Shown piece after piece: positions 1-9,090 of a stretch of 45,922 bases of DNA. The stretch covers positions 237,735 through 283,656 of the forward strand of contig NZ_GG695974.1 of the NCBI RefSeq assembly GCF_000159955.1, given 5' to 3'. The position numbers and the translations under genes were made by a program. Under the pieces are notes generated by a model. It saw only the letters and a program-made list of their open reading frames with translations. It did no database searches and was not told the DNA's origin. This DNA is from Paenibacillus sp. oral taxon 786 str. D14. GTDB taxonomy: Bacteria; Bacillota; Bacilli; Paenibacillales; Paenibacillaceae. Every line of letters begins with the position of its first letter. Position 1 is the first letter of the stretch.

Positions 1-14
1 CTGGAACCACCGTC

Positions 15-2321
15 TTATCCGACATCGGCCGAGTCCGAAATCGGTGGATTGCTGGATTCCACCTGGGAGTACAGTTTGCGGTACTGGCCCGGAGTTAAAC
101 CGGTTTCCTTCTTAAACTTACGGATGAAGTTAGGCGTGTCGAGGTAGCCGACCCGCTGAATAATGTCCTTCAGTGGATCGTTGGTGGACGTCAGATCGTT
201 CATCACCGCCATCATCCGTTTTTGCCAGATGTATTGAACGAAATTGATTCCCATCTGATCTTTGAAGGAGCGGCTGAAATGGGACACCGAAATCGAATAT
301 TTGCAGGAGATTGCTTCCAGACTTAACGAGTGATCCATATAATTGCTGTCGATGTAGGCGATAATTCGGTCCATCAGGGAATGCTCTTCCTTGCGTTCGT
401 TATGCAGCGCCAACTCGCAGATCCGCGAAGCAAGGCCAAGGAAATGGCGCTCCAGCTCCTGCAGGGAATTAAACGCATCGGAACTTGGGATTTCGTAGGT
501 CCAATCGCGAATATCCATCTCCATTCCCGTTCGCAGAATTGTATTCAAGATGTCAAAGCTAATGCAGCGCTTCATCTCGACGGATAGCTCCGGATTTTGC
601 AACACCTTCATCGATTCGCCGATCGTTTGGGCGGCCACTTCGTAGCTGCCTTGCTTTAAGCTTTGGGACAGCTTCAGCAACTCGTTCTTAGGCACCCAGG
701 ACGTTTCTCCCGGCGCATGGGACAGCTTCTCGAAGAAGGTGATGCTGCCATGCCCGGTAAACATCCGCGATTCAAACGCCGAGCAAGCCTCAATAAACGA
801 TTGGTTCAGTTGATCAGGATCGCTGTAATAAGTACCTACACCGATAACCGGGTCGATCCGGAACTGCTCCAGCAGATTGTCGTGGATGCGGTGGACGATC
901 CGGCGGAACTGGTCGGGTCCGGACCAGGAGTCGACCTTGTCAAAGCCAACGATCAGAGCGATTTGTCCGGGTTTAGGCAGCTCCACGCTGTAAAGGCACG
1001 CGCCATATTCAGGAATTTCCGCCGCGGCCAGCCGCCCGATCATCGCCTGCCAATCGTGGGTGTTCAGCCGGCTCTTCGCCGCTTCATCCCGGCCGATTAC
1101 CATGGCGAAATAATGCGCTTTGTTCAGGTTGATCTCCAGCGAGCTTAACAGCTCTGGCATCAGGCTGCGGGCGTTTCCGTATTTCAGCAACATCAATAGA
1201 AAATGATTGCGTGCATACGGCTCCTGCAGATCGGCGCGCGAGCTGTATTCCTGCAGCGCCGTACGGATGCGGTCCAGCTCGTTGCCGGTTTTGTGCGGTT
1301 TGGCAGCCAGTACGCCGGGCTTCGATTTGGAATCGGCAAACTTGACGAGGTCAAGAATCGGATGAAGCTGACGCCGCGCCAAGATCAGAGCCGCCAAGGT
1401 TCCGACGACGGTCAGCACAGCCAGCAGCAGAATCATTAGGCTGCGCAGATGCATCACGCTGTCAAGGAACTGCGAGCTGGGCATCAAGGTGACGTATTCC
1501 CAGCCGTTGGTCTCTGACTTGACCGAAACCACGGAATGCGATACCCCGCCTATCTCGATGCTGTGGATTCCTGTTGAAAGCGCAACCAATTGTTGTAAGT
1601 CCGATCCCTGAAGCGATTGTTCTTGATTGTTCTTGGAAGCCATGACACGACCGTGGTTATCGAAAATATAAGAAGATCCTTCATAGTTGCCAAGAATTGT
1701 ATCGATCAGTCGGGTCAATTCCGATTTTGGGATCAAGTACATTAATGTCCCGTGCGGGTTCGGGTTGTTCGGTGTAATCGGAACGAGATAAGCCAAGACC
1801 GAATGCTGTATCGTTCCGTTCTGGTTCAGCATCTCGGTGGAGTGAATGACAGGAAACTTGACGGAATTCAGTTCCTCAACCAGTGTAGAGCCTTCCCAGT
1901 TCAGAAAATGATAACGTTCGTGAAACACGTCCAGACTTGTCATCCCGGCGGTGGAATAAATCCTCTCATCGCCATGGAAGTAAAGGAACATTTCCCCGAT
2001 GATCGGGCTGGTCGCCTTGTAATTTTTGAGCGCATTGATCGCCTCTAAGCTGTAATACGGATCATGCACGCGATAACGGGCCAGTTGATCGTCATAAGCA
2101 ACCCGCGAAGCGATATCGCTGAGCTGCTTAACATGGCTGTCCACGATCGTCTTGGCCTGCGTTAACTGGTTCAAATGGGATTGTTCAATTTCGGAGCGGA
2201 GATTGCGGACCGCGCTGTTATAGATGAAGACCGATAACAATGCAAGTGGAACCAGTAGCATGAACAAGTAAGACCAGGTGTATTTTTGAAAAAGCTTAGA
2301 CTTAAAGTAATTCAGCTTCAC
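15..2321 (-). CDS. Membrane-anchored AraC-family transcriptional regulator
   Basis: A 768-residue one-component sensor regulator. Residues about 17-37 form a first membrane helix, then comes a roughly 250-residue extracytoplasmic sensor region, a second helix at about 293-316, a cytoplasmic linker, and a C-terminal pair of AraC helix-turn-helix motifs at about 651-751 ending in the typical GLTPGQYRKLY signature. This architecture is common in Paenibacillus next to Lpl-type sugar importers, where such proteins sense sugar outside the cell and activate the importer. The gene is divergent from the importer at 2680, which is its likely target (inference). The start is GTG at 2321, preceded by GAGGGGG about 10 bases upstream. 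The ligand cannot be read from the sequence. Confidence 0.93.
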   Translation of the reverse strand: MKLNYFKSKLFQKYTWSYLFMLLVPLALLSVFIYNSAVRNLRSEIEQSHLNQLTQAKTIVDSHVKQLSDIASRVAYDDQLARYRVHDPYYSLEAINALKNYKATSPIIGEMFLYFHGDERIYSTAGMTSLDVFHERYHFLNWEGSTLVEELNSVKFPVIHSTEMLNQNGTIQHSVLAYLVPITPNNPNPHGTLMYLIPKSELTRLIDTILGNYEGSSYIFDNHGRVMASKNNQEQSLQGSDLQQLVALSTGIHSIEIGGVSHSVVSVKSETNGWEYVTLMPSSQFLDSVMHLRSLMILLLAVLTVVGTLAALILARRQLHPILDLVKFADSKSKPGVLAAKPHKTGNELDRIRTALQEYSSRADLQEPYARNHFLLMLLKYGNARSLMPELLSSLEINLNKAHYFAMVIGRDEAAKSRLNTHDWQAMIGRLAAAEIPEYGACLYSVELPKPGQIALIVGFDKVDSWSGPDQFRRIVHRIHDNLLEQFRIDPVIGVGTYYSDPDQLNQSFIEACSAFESRMFTGHGSITFFEKLSHAPGETSWVPKNELLKLSQSLKQGSYEVAAQTIGESMKVLQNPELSVEMKRCISFDILNTILRTGMEMDIRDWTYEIPSSDAFNSLQELERHFLGLASRICELALHNERKEEHSLMDRIIAYIDSNYMDHSLSLEAISCKYSISVSHFSRSFKDQMGINFVQYIWQKRMMAVMNDLTSTNDPLKDIIQRVGYLDTPNFIRKFKKETGLTPGQYRKLYSQVESSNPPISDSADVG

Positions 2322-2679
2322 GTTACGTCTGCCCCCTCGCCCGCTCTATTTTATTTTTTTATATAAAATGTAAAGGAGTTTGCCGGATAACGCAAGGGAG
2401 GAAAGTAGCGGAAGCGGGTGGTAAAAACATGTTATTTTTGCTTGCCGGCGCTTGTTCTCTGGCTTTATTCGGCTTAGATCGCGGCATGAACCGTAAAAAA
2501 ATACACATTTCCTCCATTTGTTCAGGACAACTAAGTGTTAAGTTTATTTACATGAAAAGATATGAAAATCAATCAATTTGTTAAAATTGCCACGGCGTTT
2601 TGTTATCTCGAAGCAAAATGACATATTTACGAAGGCCCGGCGGCCCCATTACACTTCAGAAAAAAAGGAGGAGTCGCCG
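2322..2679. other. Divergent intergenic region, regulator / importer
   Basis: A 358-bp gap between the divergent AraC regulator and the first permease. It is AT-rich near 2340-2370 and 2510-2590 and must hold promoters for both directions and the AraC operator. I found no convincing -35/-10 pair, as expected for activator-dependent promoters, and no small gene. The importer's ribosome-binding site (AAAAAAGGAGGAG) lies at 2661-2673. Confidence 0.5.
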
Positions 2680-3642
2680 ATGCAGAAAAGCGCACCAACC
2701 GCGATCGACACCAGGCCTATAACCCCAATCGCTACCAAAAGTAAACTTAGGACAAAAATCCTCCGGAATTGGCAATTGTACATTTTTATCGCACCTGCAT
2801 TATTAAGTATTTTGATCTTTAGCTACGTGCCGATGTACGGGATTCAAATCGCTTTTAAAAACTTTATTCCCGTGAACGGAATTTTGGGCAGTCCATGGGT
2901 TGGCTTCGATCACTTTGTTCGTTTCTTTAATTCTTATTATTTCTGGGATCTGCTATGGAACACGCTGGGGATCAGCTTATACGGGCTGGCCGTAGGGTTC
3001 CCGCTCCCGATTATCCTGGCCTTGGCTTTCAACGAGGTGAAGGACGGCTTCTTTAAACGTACGGTTCAGACCGTAACCTATGCACCGCACTTTATTTCGA
3101 TGGTCGTAATGGCGGGGATGATCATTACGTTCCTGACGCCTTCAACAGGGATGATCGTGAACTTGATTGAAGCGTTTGGCATCAAGGCTCCTGACTTCTT
3201 GTCCGATCCTCGCTGGTTCAAAACGGTGTATGTGCTGTCTGACGTATGGCAAGGAACCGGCTGGGGCACGATCATTTATTTGGCCGCATTAACCGGGGTT
3301 GATCCGGGTCTTCATGAAGCAGCTATTTTGGATGGGGCCTCGCGTATGCAGCGGATTCGGTACATCAATATTCCGGCGATTCTGCCCACGATTACCATCC
3401 TGATGATTCTGAATATGGGCAGTCTGCTGGGCGTTGGGTTCGAGAAGATCCTGCTGCTGCAAAACCCGCTGAACATGGAATCCTCCGACGTCATCTCGAC
3501 GTTCGTCTACCGGTCAGGCTTGCTGGATGCGCAGTACAGCTTCTCCACGGCGGTTGGCTTGTTCAACTCGGTTGTTAACGCGATATTGCTTGTCACCGTC
3601 AATCAGATCGTTCGGCGCGTCAGTGAAAACAGCCTATGGTAG
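2680..3642 (+). CDS. Carbohydrate ABC transporter permease, LplB type
   Basis: A 320-residue inner-membrane subunit of a CUT1-type sugar importer. It has about six hydrophobic helices and, near residue 212, the EAA loop (EAAILDGASRMQRIRYI) that docks the ATPase. The N-terminal segment NWQLYIFIAPALLSILIFSYVPMYG, split here only for description, is typical of the LplB/YtcP group. The start is ATG 2680 because AAAAAAGGAGGAG sits just upstream; a longer in-frame reading from 2578 lacks such a site. It is the first gene of an operon with the second permease (18-bp gap), the binding protein and glycan-degrading enzymes. The substrate is probably an oligosaccharide cut by the downstream fucosidase or GH18 enzyme (inference). 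Confidence 0.95.
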   Translation: MQKSAPTAIDTRPITPIATKSKLRTKILRNWQLYIFIAPALLSILIFSYVPMYGIQIAFKNFIPVNGILGSPWVGFDHFVRFFNSYYFWDLLWNTLGISLYGLAVGFPLPIILALAFNEVKDGFFKRTVQTVTYAPHFISMVVMAGMIITFLTPSTGMIVNLIEAFGIKAPDFLSDPRWFKTVYVLSDVWQGTGWGTIIYLAALTGVDPGLHEAAILDGASRMQRIRYINIPAILPTITILMILNMGSLLGVGFEKILLLQNPLNMESSDVISTFVYRSGLLDAQYSFSTAVGLFNSVVNAILLVTVNQIVRRVSENSLW

Positions 3643-3660
3643 AAGAAAGGAGTGGGGCAT

Positions 3661-4566
3661 GTGGTATCGGCAATTAAGGAAACTCGGCGGGATCGCATTT
3701 TTCTAGCATGCAACTATGCGTTTTTGTTTCTGGCGCTGGTCATCGTCGCATATCCGATTATTTACATCATTAGCGCCTCTGTCAGTACCCCGAAATACGT
3801 CTCTTCCGGGGAAATGTGGTTATGGCCGATGGGCCTTACCTTCGAAGGGTATGAACGGGTGTTCCGGGATCCGCAAATCTGGACCGGCTACGGGAACACC
3901 ATTCTCTATACCGTTGTAGGGACGCTGGTGAATCTGGCGGTGACAATCCCGGCCGCCTATGCGCTTAGCCGCAAAGACTTTGTTGGGCGGAACCTGTTTA
4001 TGGGGATCTTTATGGTAACGATGTTCTTCAGCGGTGGTTTGGTCCCGACCTATTTGCTCATTAAGGATTTGGGCATGGTCAACACGATGTGGGCTTTGAT
4101 CCTACCGGGGGCCACCTCCGTTTGGAATCTTATCGTTTGCCGGACGTTTTTTCAGTCCAACATCCCAAAGGAGCTCCAGGAGGCCGCAGAAATCGATGGC
4201 TGCAGCAACTTCCGGCTATTTTTCCAAATTGTGCTGCCCTTGTCGACTTCGATTATCGCGGTAATGGCTCTGTTCTTCGGGGTAGGTCACTGGAACAGCT
4301 ACTTTTCAGCCATGATTTATCTGAATGACGATGCGAAATATCCGCTGCAGCTTGTGCTACGGCAAATTCTTGTCCTGCAGGAGATGTCGGCGCAAACCGG
4401 TTCGATCGACGCCGCTACCGCAACTGCCTTAAATAACCGGGCGGAAGTGGCCGCGCTGGTCAAATATGCGGTGATTATTGTAGCGACGCTGCCGGTCATT
4501 GTGGTGTATCCTTTCCTGCAACGTTATTTCGTGCAAGGTGTCATGATCGGTTCCGTTAAGGGATGA
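3661..4566 (+). CDS. Carbohydrate ABC transporter permease, LplC type
   Basis: The second membrane subunit of the importer, 301 residues, with six predicted helices and an EAA loop near residue 171 (EAAEIDGCSNFRLFFQI). The C-terminus ends in the family-typical KYFVQGVMIGSVKG-like tail. The start is chosen at GTG 3661: AGAAAGGAG at 3643-3651 is 9 bases upstream, whereas the in-frame GTG at 3652 would touch the ribosome-binding site. It pairs with the upstream LplB-type permease. No ATPase gene is adjacent, so the complex probably uses a shared MsmX-like ATPase encoded elsewhere (inference from the family). Confidence 0.94.
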   Translation: MVSAIKETRRDRIFLACNYAFLFLALVIVAYPIIYIISASVSTPKYVSSGEMWLWPMGLTFEGYERVFRDPQIWTGYGNTILYTVVGTLVNLAVTIPAAYALSRKDFVGRNLFMGIFMVTMFFSGGLVPTYLLIKDLGMVNTMWALILPGATSVWNLIVCRTFFQSNIPKELQEAAEIDGCSNFRLFFQIVLPLSTSIIAVMALFFGVGHWNSYFSAMIYLNDDAKYPLQLVLRQILVLQEMSAQTGSIDAATATALNNRAEVAALVKYAVIIVATLPVIVVYPFLQRYFVQGVMIGSVKG

Positions 4567-4607
4567 TCTTGCCATACATTCAAAATATTCAAAAGGAGGA
4601 TTCATTC

Positions 4608-6257
4608 ATGCAGAAGCTGAAAAGACGGGGAGCATTAGCCTTAAGCTTGCTCCTGCTGGCCTCGTTGCTGGCAGCCTGCGGTTCGTCCGGCAATTCGGGC
4701 AACACGGCAAGTAATTCGGGAAATGGGGCGAATTCGGGAACGAACGCATCCAATTCCGAACAAGCTGGTGAAGTGAAGGGCGTTAAGAAAGAGGGATTCC
4801 CCATCGTCGATGAGCCGCTTACGCTGACGATGTTTGCGCCCGATGCCGGGATGGCTGATTGGAGCACGATGCCCGTAGTCCAAGAGATGGAGAAGCTGTC
4901 GGGGATCAAAGTGGAGTTCCAAACGGCTCCTATCGATAGCTTCAGTACGAAGAAAAACCTGGTGTTCGCCAGCGGTGACCTGCCAGATGCGCTGTACGCA
5001 GCGGACATTACCCCTGCTGAGCAAGTCACCTATGGCAGCCAAGGGATTCTGATTCCTCTGGAGGATCTGATTGACAACTACGCTCCTAACTTGAAGAAGA
5101 TCCTCGACGAGAACCCAGACATTCGTAAGAACATCACGACGACGGATGGACATATTTATGCCCTGCCGTTCATCGATACCGCAGCGGTATGGTATCGCGG
5201 TCCGATGTGGTATAACGGCAAGTTCTTGAAGGCGTTAAACGCCGAAGAGCCAAAGACCACGGAAGAGCTCTACACCTATCTGAAACGGGTGAAGGAAGAG
5301 GATCCGAACGGGAACGGCAAAGCCGACGAAATCCCGCTCTCGTCCGTGAAGCTGGACGATCTGCGGATGTTCTTCTTCGGGTTCTGGGGGATGTATGACA
5401 CGACCATCTATGCCGATAAGGACGGCAAAGTGCATTATGCGCCGCAAGAAGAAGGTTATAAAGGGTATTTGACCTTTATGAACCGCCTGTGGAAGGAAGA
5501 GTTGCTGGATCACGAGACGTTCTCGCAAACCGATGACCAGAAGAAGGCAAAAGGGAAAAATAACCAAATCGCCTTGTTCAGCGATTATCATCCCTATTTC
5601 ACGCTCGGCGGGGAACCAAGTGATGAGCATCCGCTGATGACGCCGGTAGCGAGTGAAATTGCCGGTACGCCGGTTTACGGCAAGCATCCGGGCATGTCGG
5701 CCAACGGGACCTTCGCCATTACGAAGAGCAACCCGAATCCGGCAGCGACGATGCGTTGGATCGATTATCAATACAGCTATGAAGGCGCAACCTTGTGGAC
5801 GCAAGGTCCGGAAGGACTGTTGTGGCAGTACAAGGACAAAGAGAACAAAGTGAAGGAATGGCTGCCGGTGCCGGATGGCAAAGACCGTGAGGAGTATCGC
5901 GGAACGATTACACCAAACTACGGTATTTTGACGCCGGGGGTCAACCTGAGCGAATTGACGAACGGCTTGAAGACAGAATTTGACGAATGGATTGAACAGC
6001 AAACCCAAGAGAAGCTGGCTCCGATCGGCAAACCGCCGTTCCCGAACGCCTTCCTGACGACCGATGAGCAATCCGAGGTGTCTGCGTTGCTGTCTGACCT
6101 GAATACGTATGTGACGCAAATGGAAGCGAAGTTCGTTACCGGCCAGGAATCGCTTGATAACTGGGATAAATATGTCAGCCAGCTGAAGAAAATGGGCAGC
6201 GATCGCATTGCCGAAGTATACCAAGCCGCTTATGACCGTTGGAATCAAGGCAGCTAA
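4608..6257 (+). CDS. Extracellular solute-binding lipoprotein of the fucoside/glycan importer
   Basis: A 549-residue substrate-binding protein. It starts with a lipoprotein signal (basic MQKLKRRG, hydrophobic stretch, lipobox LLAAC with Cys24 as lipidation site), followed by a Gly/Asn/Ser-rich linker of about 35 residues and a two-lobed family 1 sugar-binding fold of the large LplA type. ATG 4608 is preceded by AAAAGGAGG. It directly follows the two permeases and precedes the fucosidase gene by about 60 bp, so it probably captures a fucose-containing oligosaccharide outside the membrane (inference). LplA-type proteins are longer than maltose-binding-type ones and bind varied oligosaccharides, so the ligand is not certain. 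Confidence 0.94.
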   Translation: MQKLKRRGALALSLLLLASLLAACGSSGNSGNTASNSGNGANSGTNASNSEQAGEVKGVKKEGFPIVDEPLTLTMFAPDAGMADWSTMPVVQEMEKLSGIKVEFQTAPIDSFSTKKNLVFASGDLPDALYAADITPAEQVTYGSQGILIPLEDLIDNYAPNLKKILDENPDIRKNITTTDGHIYALPFIDTAAVWYRGPMWYNGKFLKALNAEEPKTTEELYTYLKRVKEEDPNGNGKADEIPLSSVKLDDLRMFFFGFWGMYDTTIYADKDGKVHYAPQEEGYKGYLTFMNRLWKEELLDHETFSQTDDQKKAKGKNNQIALFSDYHPYFTLGGEPSDEHPLMTPVASEIAGTPVYGKHPGMSANGTFAITKSNPNPAATMRWIDYQYSYEGATLWTQGPEGLLWQYKDKENKVKEWLPVPDGKDREEYRGTITPNYGILTPGVNLSELTNGLKTEFDEWIEQQTQEKLAPIGKPPFPNAFLTTDEQSEVSALLSDLNTYVTQMEAKFVTGQESLDNWDKYVSQLKKMGSDRIAEVYQAAYDRWNQGS

Positions 6258-6317
6258 GGCAGCTAAGGTAGCTAATACGAACAAATAAATCTATCGGACC
6301 GAGATAAGGAGGCATCC

Positions 6318-7757
6318 ATGAGCGAGAAGGAAATCGCGTATCAGGAGCCGTCGGCCGAGCCGCAGAAGGCGCCCTCCGAGGCGCCTTTTGCAGCTGAACC
6401 GGCAGTGGAGCAAGGCGTGCACAATTACAGCAGTGAACGGAACTGGGTGAAACCGGAAGATCCGTTCATCCTCGAGCGGCTGGAATGGTTCCAGGATCAG
6501 AAGCTGGGCCTGATGATGCACTGGGGGCCATACTCCCAGCTTGGCCTGGTGGAGTCCTGGGCGCTGAGCGATGAGGACGGGGACTGGTCCCGGAACGACA
6601 TTGACTGGATCGATGACATGGAACAGTTTAAGCAGGAATATTTTGATTTGAATCGTACGTTTCATCCGATCCGCTTTCAGCCCGAATTATGGGCGAAAGC
6701 TGCAGCTGATGGCGGGTTCAAGTATTTAACGTTTACGACCAAGCATCATGACGGATTTTGTATGTGGGATACCCATACCACCAACTACCGGATTACCGGG
6801 CCGGATTGTCCGTTCCATATGCACCGTTATGCGGATATTTGCCGGGTGCTGTTCGATGCGTTCCGCGCCGAAGGATTGGCGATCTCCGCCTATTTCTCCA
6901 AAGCGGACTGGCATACGCCGTATTACTGGGCGCCGGGCATGGAACGGGGCCGCAGAATGTGGCGCGGACCTTCGTACGATCCGAAGCAGTACCCTTGGCT
7001 GTGGGAGCAGTTTGTTCAGTTTACCCATGCGCAAATCATGGAGCTGATGACGCGGTATGGCCGCATCGATATGCTGTGGCTGGACGCCGGGTGGGTGAAT
7101 GCCCGCCGCGGTCAGGACATTCGTCTCGGCGAAGTGGTGGAGAAGGCGCGGCAAATCCAACCTTGGTTGTTGACCGCGGACCGGACGGTCGGCGGGCCGT
7201 ACGAGAACCTGATCACCCCCGAGCAAACTGTGCCGGAGCGGCCGCTCACCGTCCCTTGGGAGAGCTGCATCACCATGGGGCATTCGTTCTCGTTCAGCTA
7301 TAACGACAGCTATAAGTCCGTCCGCGAACTGGTGCATCTGCTCGTCGAAATCGTCGCCAAAGGCGGCAATCTTGCGTTAAACGTCGGGCCGCAGCCGGAC
7401 GGGAGGCTGCCCAAGCCGGCGTTGGAGCGGATGAAAGGGTTAGGCGAGTGGCTGAAGGTGTACGGGGAAGCGATCTACGGGACACGGATCTGCGAGCCGT
7501 ATGCTTCCGGGAACATTTACTTCACCCGCAAGGGAGAGACAAGATACGCCTTGATGCTGGTGCAAGAGGACACCGAGGCAATTCCGGAGGAAGTGCTTCT
7601 GCCGCTATCCGCTTCCGGCATCATCCGGATCGACCTGGTCGGCGGCGCCGAAGCCTTGGACTTCCGACCGTCTTCCGAAGGCGGGGTGGCGGTGCGCCTG
7701 CCCGACGCCGCGCGGCAAGGGGAGACGCCGATCGCGTTCGTGCTGCGCATTCGGTGA
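6318..7757 (+). CDS. Alpha-L-fucosidase, glycoside hydrolase family 29
   Basis: A 479-residue retaining fucosidase that removes terminal alpha-L-fucose. Family signatures are the N-terminal GLMMHWGPYSQLGLVESW block, FTTKHHDGFCMWDT near residue 145, the nucleophile region IDMLWLDAGW with Asp256, and GGNLALNVGPQPDGRLP near residue 355. There is no signal peptide, so it should act in the cytoplasm on imported oligosaccharide. The first 35 residues are an unusual Glu/Ala/Pro-rich extension ahead of the catalytic domain. AAGGAGG lies just before ATG 6318. The acid/base residue varies in GH29 and I cannot assign it. Linkage specificity (alpha-1,2/3/4/6) cannot be told from the sequence. Confidence 0.93.
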   Translation: MSEKEIAYQEPSAEPQKAPSEAPFAAEPAVEQGVHNYSSERNWVKPEDPFILERLEWFQDQKLGLMMHWGPYSQLGLVESWALSDEDGDWSRNDIDWIDDMEQFKQEYFDLNRTFHPIRFQPELWAKAAADGGFKYLTFTTKHHDGFCMWDTHTTNYRITGPDCPFHMHRYADICRVLFDAFRAEGLAISAYFSKADWHTPYYWAPGMERGRRMWRGPSYDPKQYPWLWEQFVQFTHAQIMELMTRYGRIDMLWLDAGWVNARRGQDIRLGEVVEKARQIQPWLLTADRTVGGPYENLITPEQTVPERPLTVPWESCITMGHSFSFSYNDSYKSVRELVHLLVEIVAKGGNLALNVGPQPDGRLPKPALERMKGLGEWLKVYGEAIYGTRICEPYASGNIYFTRKGETRYALMLVQEDTEAIPEEVLLPLSASGIIRIDLVGGAEALDFRPSSEGGVAVRLPDAARQGETPIAFVLRIR

Positions 7758-7831
7758 TTCGCGGGGGGCTTTTTGCCTCTCTAGACGCTGCGCGCGCGAG
7801 GGAGGGAAGCCGCCTTGCGTGATTTGCGTCG

Positions 7832-8014
7832 TAACGGACCTGAAAGACCTTATTTGCTGGAAAAGATGTCAATCCACAATGTAACGGACTGGAGAGCCGT
7901 TATCCGCTTGGAATGGGCTGAATTGATGGTCCAAACCGCCAAATAAGGTCGACTGGGTCCGTTAGATGCTGATAACTGGGATTTTCATCGAAATAACGGC
8001 GCTGAGGTCCGTTA
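7832..8014. repeat. Four-arm TAACGGA intergenic element, copy A
   Basis: Four related arms of about 22-25 bases: two on the plus strand (7832-7856, 7882-7903) and two inverted (7940-7964, 7993-8014). Each begins TAACGGAC when read on its own strand and ends in CTTATTT or CGTTAT. Arm 1 best matches inverted arm 3 (shared GACCTTATTTG) and arm 2 best matches inverted arm 4 (shared GCCGTTAT), which is an interleaved arrangement. The element fills most of the 277-bp gap after the fucosidase and ends 20 bases before the next start codon, so if transcribed with the operon it sits in that gene's leader. A second copy lies at 16653-16836. Confidence 0.75.
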
Positions 8015-8034
8015 GCGTAAGGAGGGAGAAAACG

Positions 8035-9084
8035 ATGGTGAATTACAGCGAGGTGCCTGAACCTTCAATCGAATTTGCACCCAAAACCTATATCTGCAAG
8101 CGGGCCGCCGGGCCGCTTGTCCTGGACGGGCGGATCGACAAGCCGTTCTGGGATGCCGCGGCATGGACCGACGACTTCGTGGATATCGAAGGCGATGTGC
8201 GGCCCAAGCCAAGCAAACGGACGCGGGCGAAAATGCTGTGGGATGATGAATACTTCTACGTGGCGGCCGAAATGGAGGAGGACGAAATTTGGGCGACGCT
8301 GACGGAGCGGGATTCGGTGATTTTCCATGACAACGACTTTGAAATCTTTATCGATCCAGATGGCGACAGCCACCTATATTATGAATTTGAAATCAACGCG
8401 CTGAATACGGTATGGGATTTGCTGTTAGTCAAGCCATACCGGGACGGCGGACCGCCGGTGAATGGCTGGGATATTAATGGGTTGCGCACGGCGGTAGATA
8501 TCGATGGGAAGTTAAACGATCCGACTGCAAAAAATCGACGGTGGAGCGTGGAGGTGGCCCTCCCGTGGGCCGCGCTGCGCGAATGCGCGCCGGAGGGGCG
8601 TCCGCCGCTGCCGGGCGAGTTCTGGCGGGTGAATTTTTCCCGGGTAGAATGGCGTGTGGAGGTGCAAGACGGCCGCTACGTCAAGCAAATCAATCCTGAG
8701 ACCGGGAAGCCTTATCCCGAGGACAACTGGGTATGGTCCCCGCAAGGAATCATCAACATGCATTATCCCGAGCTGTGGGGTTATGTAGTCTTTGCGGACG
8801 AGGGAGCCGATGCGGGCGGCGGATCCGCCGGTTTCCCGCTGCCGCAGGACGAATATATCAAATGGGAGCTGCGCCGACTGTATTATCGCCAGCGGAACTA
8901 TTATGCCCGTCATGGCCGATTTACGGCGGAGCTTACGGAGCTCGTCAGCGCGGAAGAAAGGGATTCGCTACGCATTCATCCGACGGTCGAGGCCGCGAGA
9001 AGAAGATTTGAGATTTCCGCGCCAGCTTCGGACGGCAAGGGAATCTATTATATCCGGGAAGACGGAAAACTGTGGAAGGAGTGA
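8035..9084 (+). CDS. Carbohydrate-binding family 9-like (DOMON-fold) protein
   Basis: A 349-residue protein with an N-terminal CBM9-like/DOMON beta-sandwich. Recognisable segments are LDGRIDKPFWDAAAWTDDF near residue 28, KMLWDDEYFYVAAEMEEDEIWA, HDNDFEIFIDPDGDSHLYYEFEINA and WSVEVALPWAAL. Homologous modules bind sugar chain ends, but this stand-alone type has no proven activity that I know of. There is no signal peptide, so it is probably cytoplasmic, which is odd for a binding module. ATG 8035 follows GGAGGGAGAAAACG; an upstream in-frame reading from 7966 runs through the four-arm repeat and lacks a ribosome-binding site. It precedes the transglutaminase-fold gene by only 6 bp, suggesting joint translation. 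Confidence 0.87.
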   Translation: MVNYSEVPEPSIEFAPKTYICKRAAGPLVLDGRIDKPFWDAAAWTDDFVDIEGDVRPKPSKRTRAKMLWDDEYFYVAAEMEEDEIWATLTERDSVIFHDNDFEIFIDPDGDSHLYYEFEINALNTVWDLLLVKPYRDGGPPVNGWDINGLRTAVDIDGKLNDPTAKNRRWSVEVALPWAALRECAPEGRPPLPGEFWRVNFSRVEWRVEVQDGRYVKQINPETGKPYPEDNWVWSPQGIINMHYPELWGYVVFADEGADAGGGSAGFPLPQDEYIKWELRRLYYRQRNYYARHGRFTAELTELVSAEERDSLRIHPTVEAARRRFEISAPASDGKGIYYIREDGKLWKE

Positions 9085-9090
9085 GCGTTG

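Noticed and set aside
5235..6284. A 349-codon minus-strand ORF opposite the first binding-protein gene
   Set aside because: It is fully antisense to a strongly supported lipoprotein gene and shows no family motif.
7832..8014. Miniature inverted-repeat transposon as the sole explanation of the four-arm element
   Set aside because: The arms are not only terminal, no target-site duplication was seen, and the inner arms have their own matching partners; mobility is still possible but not shown.
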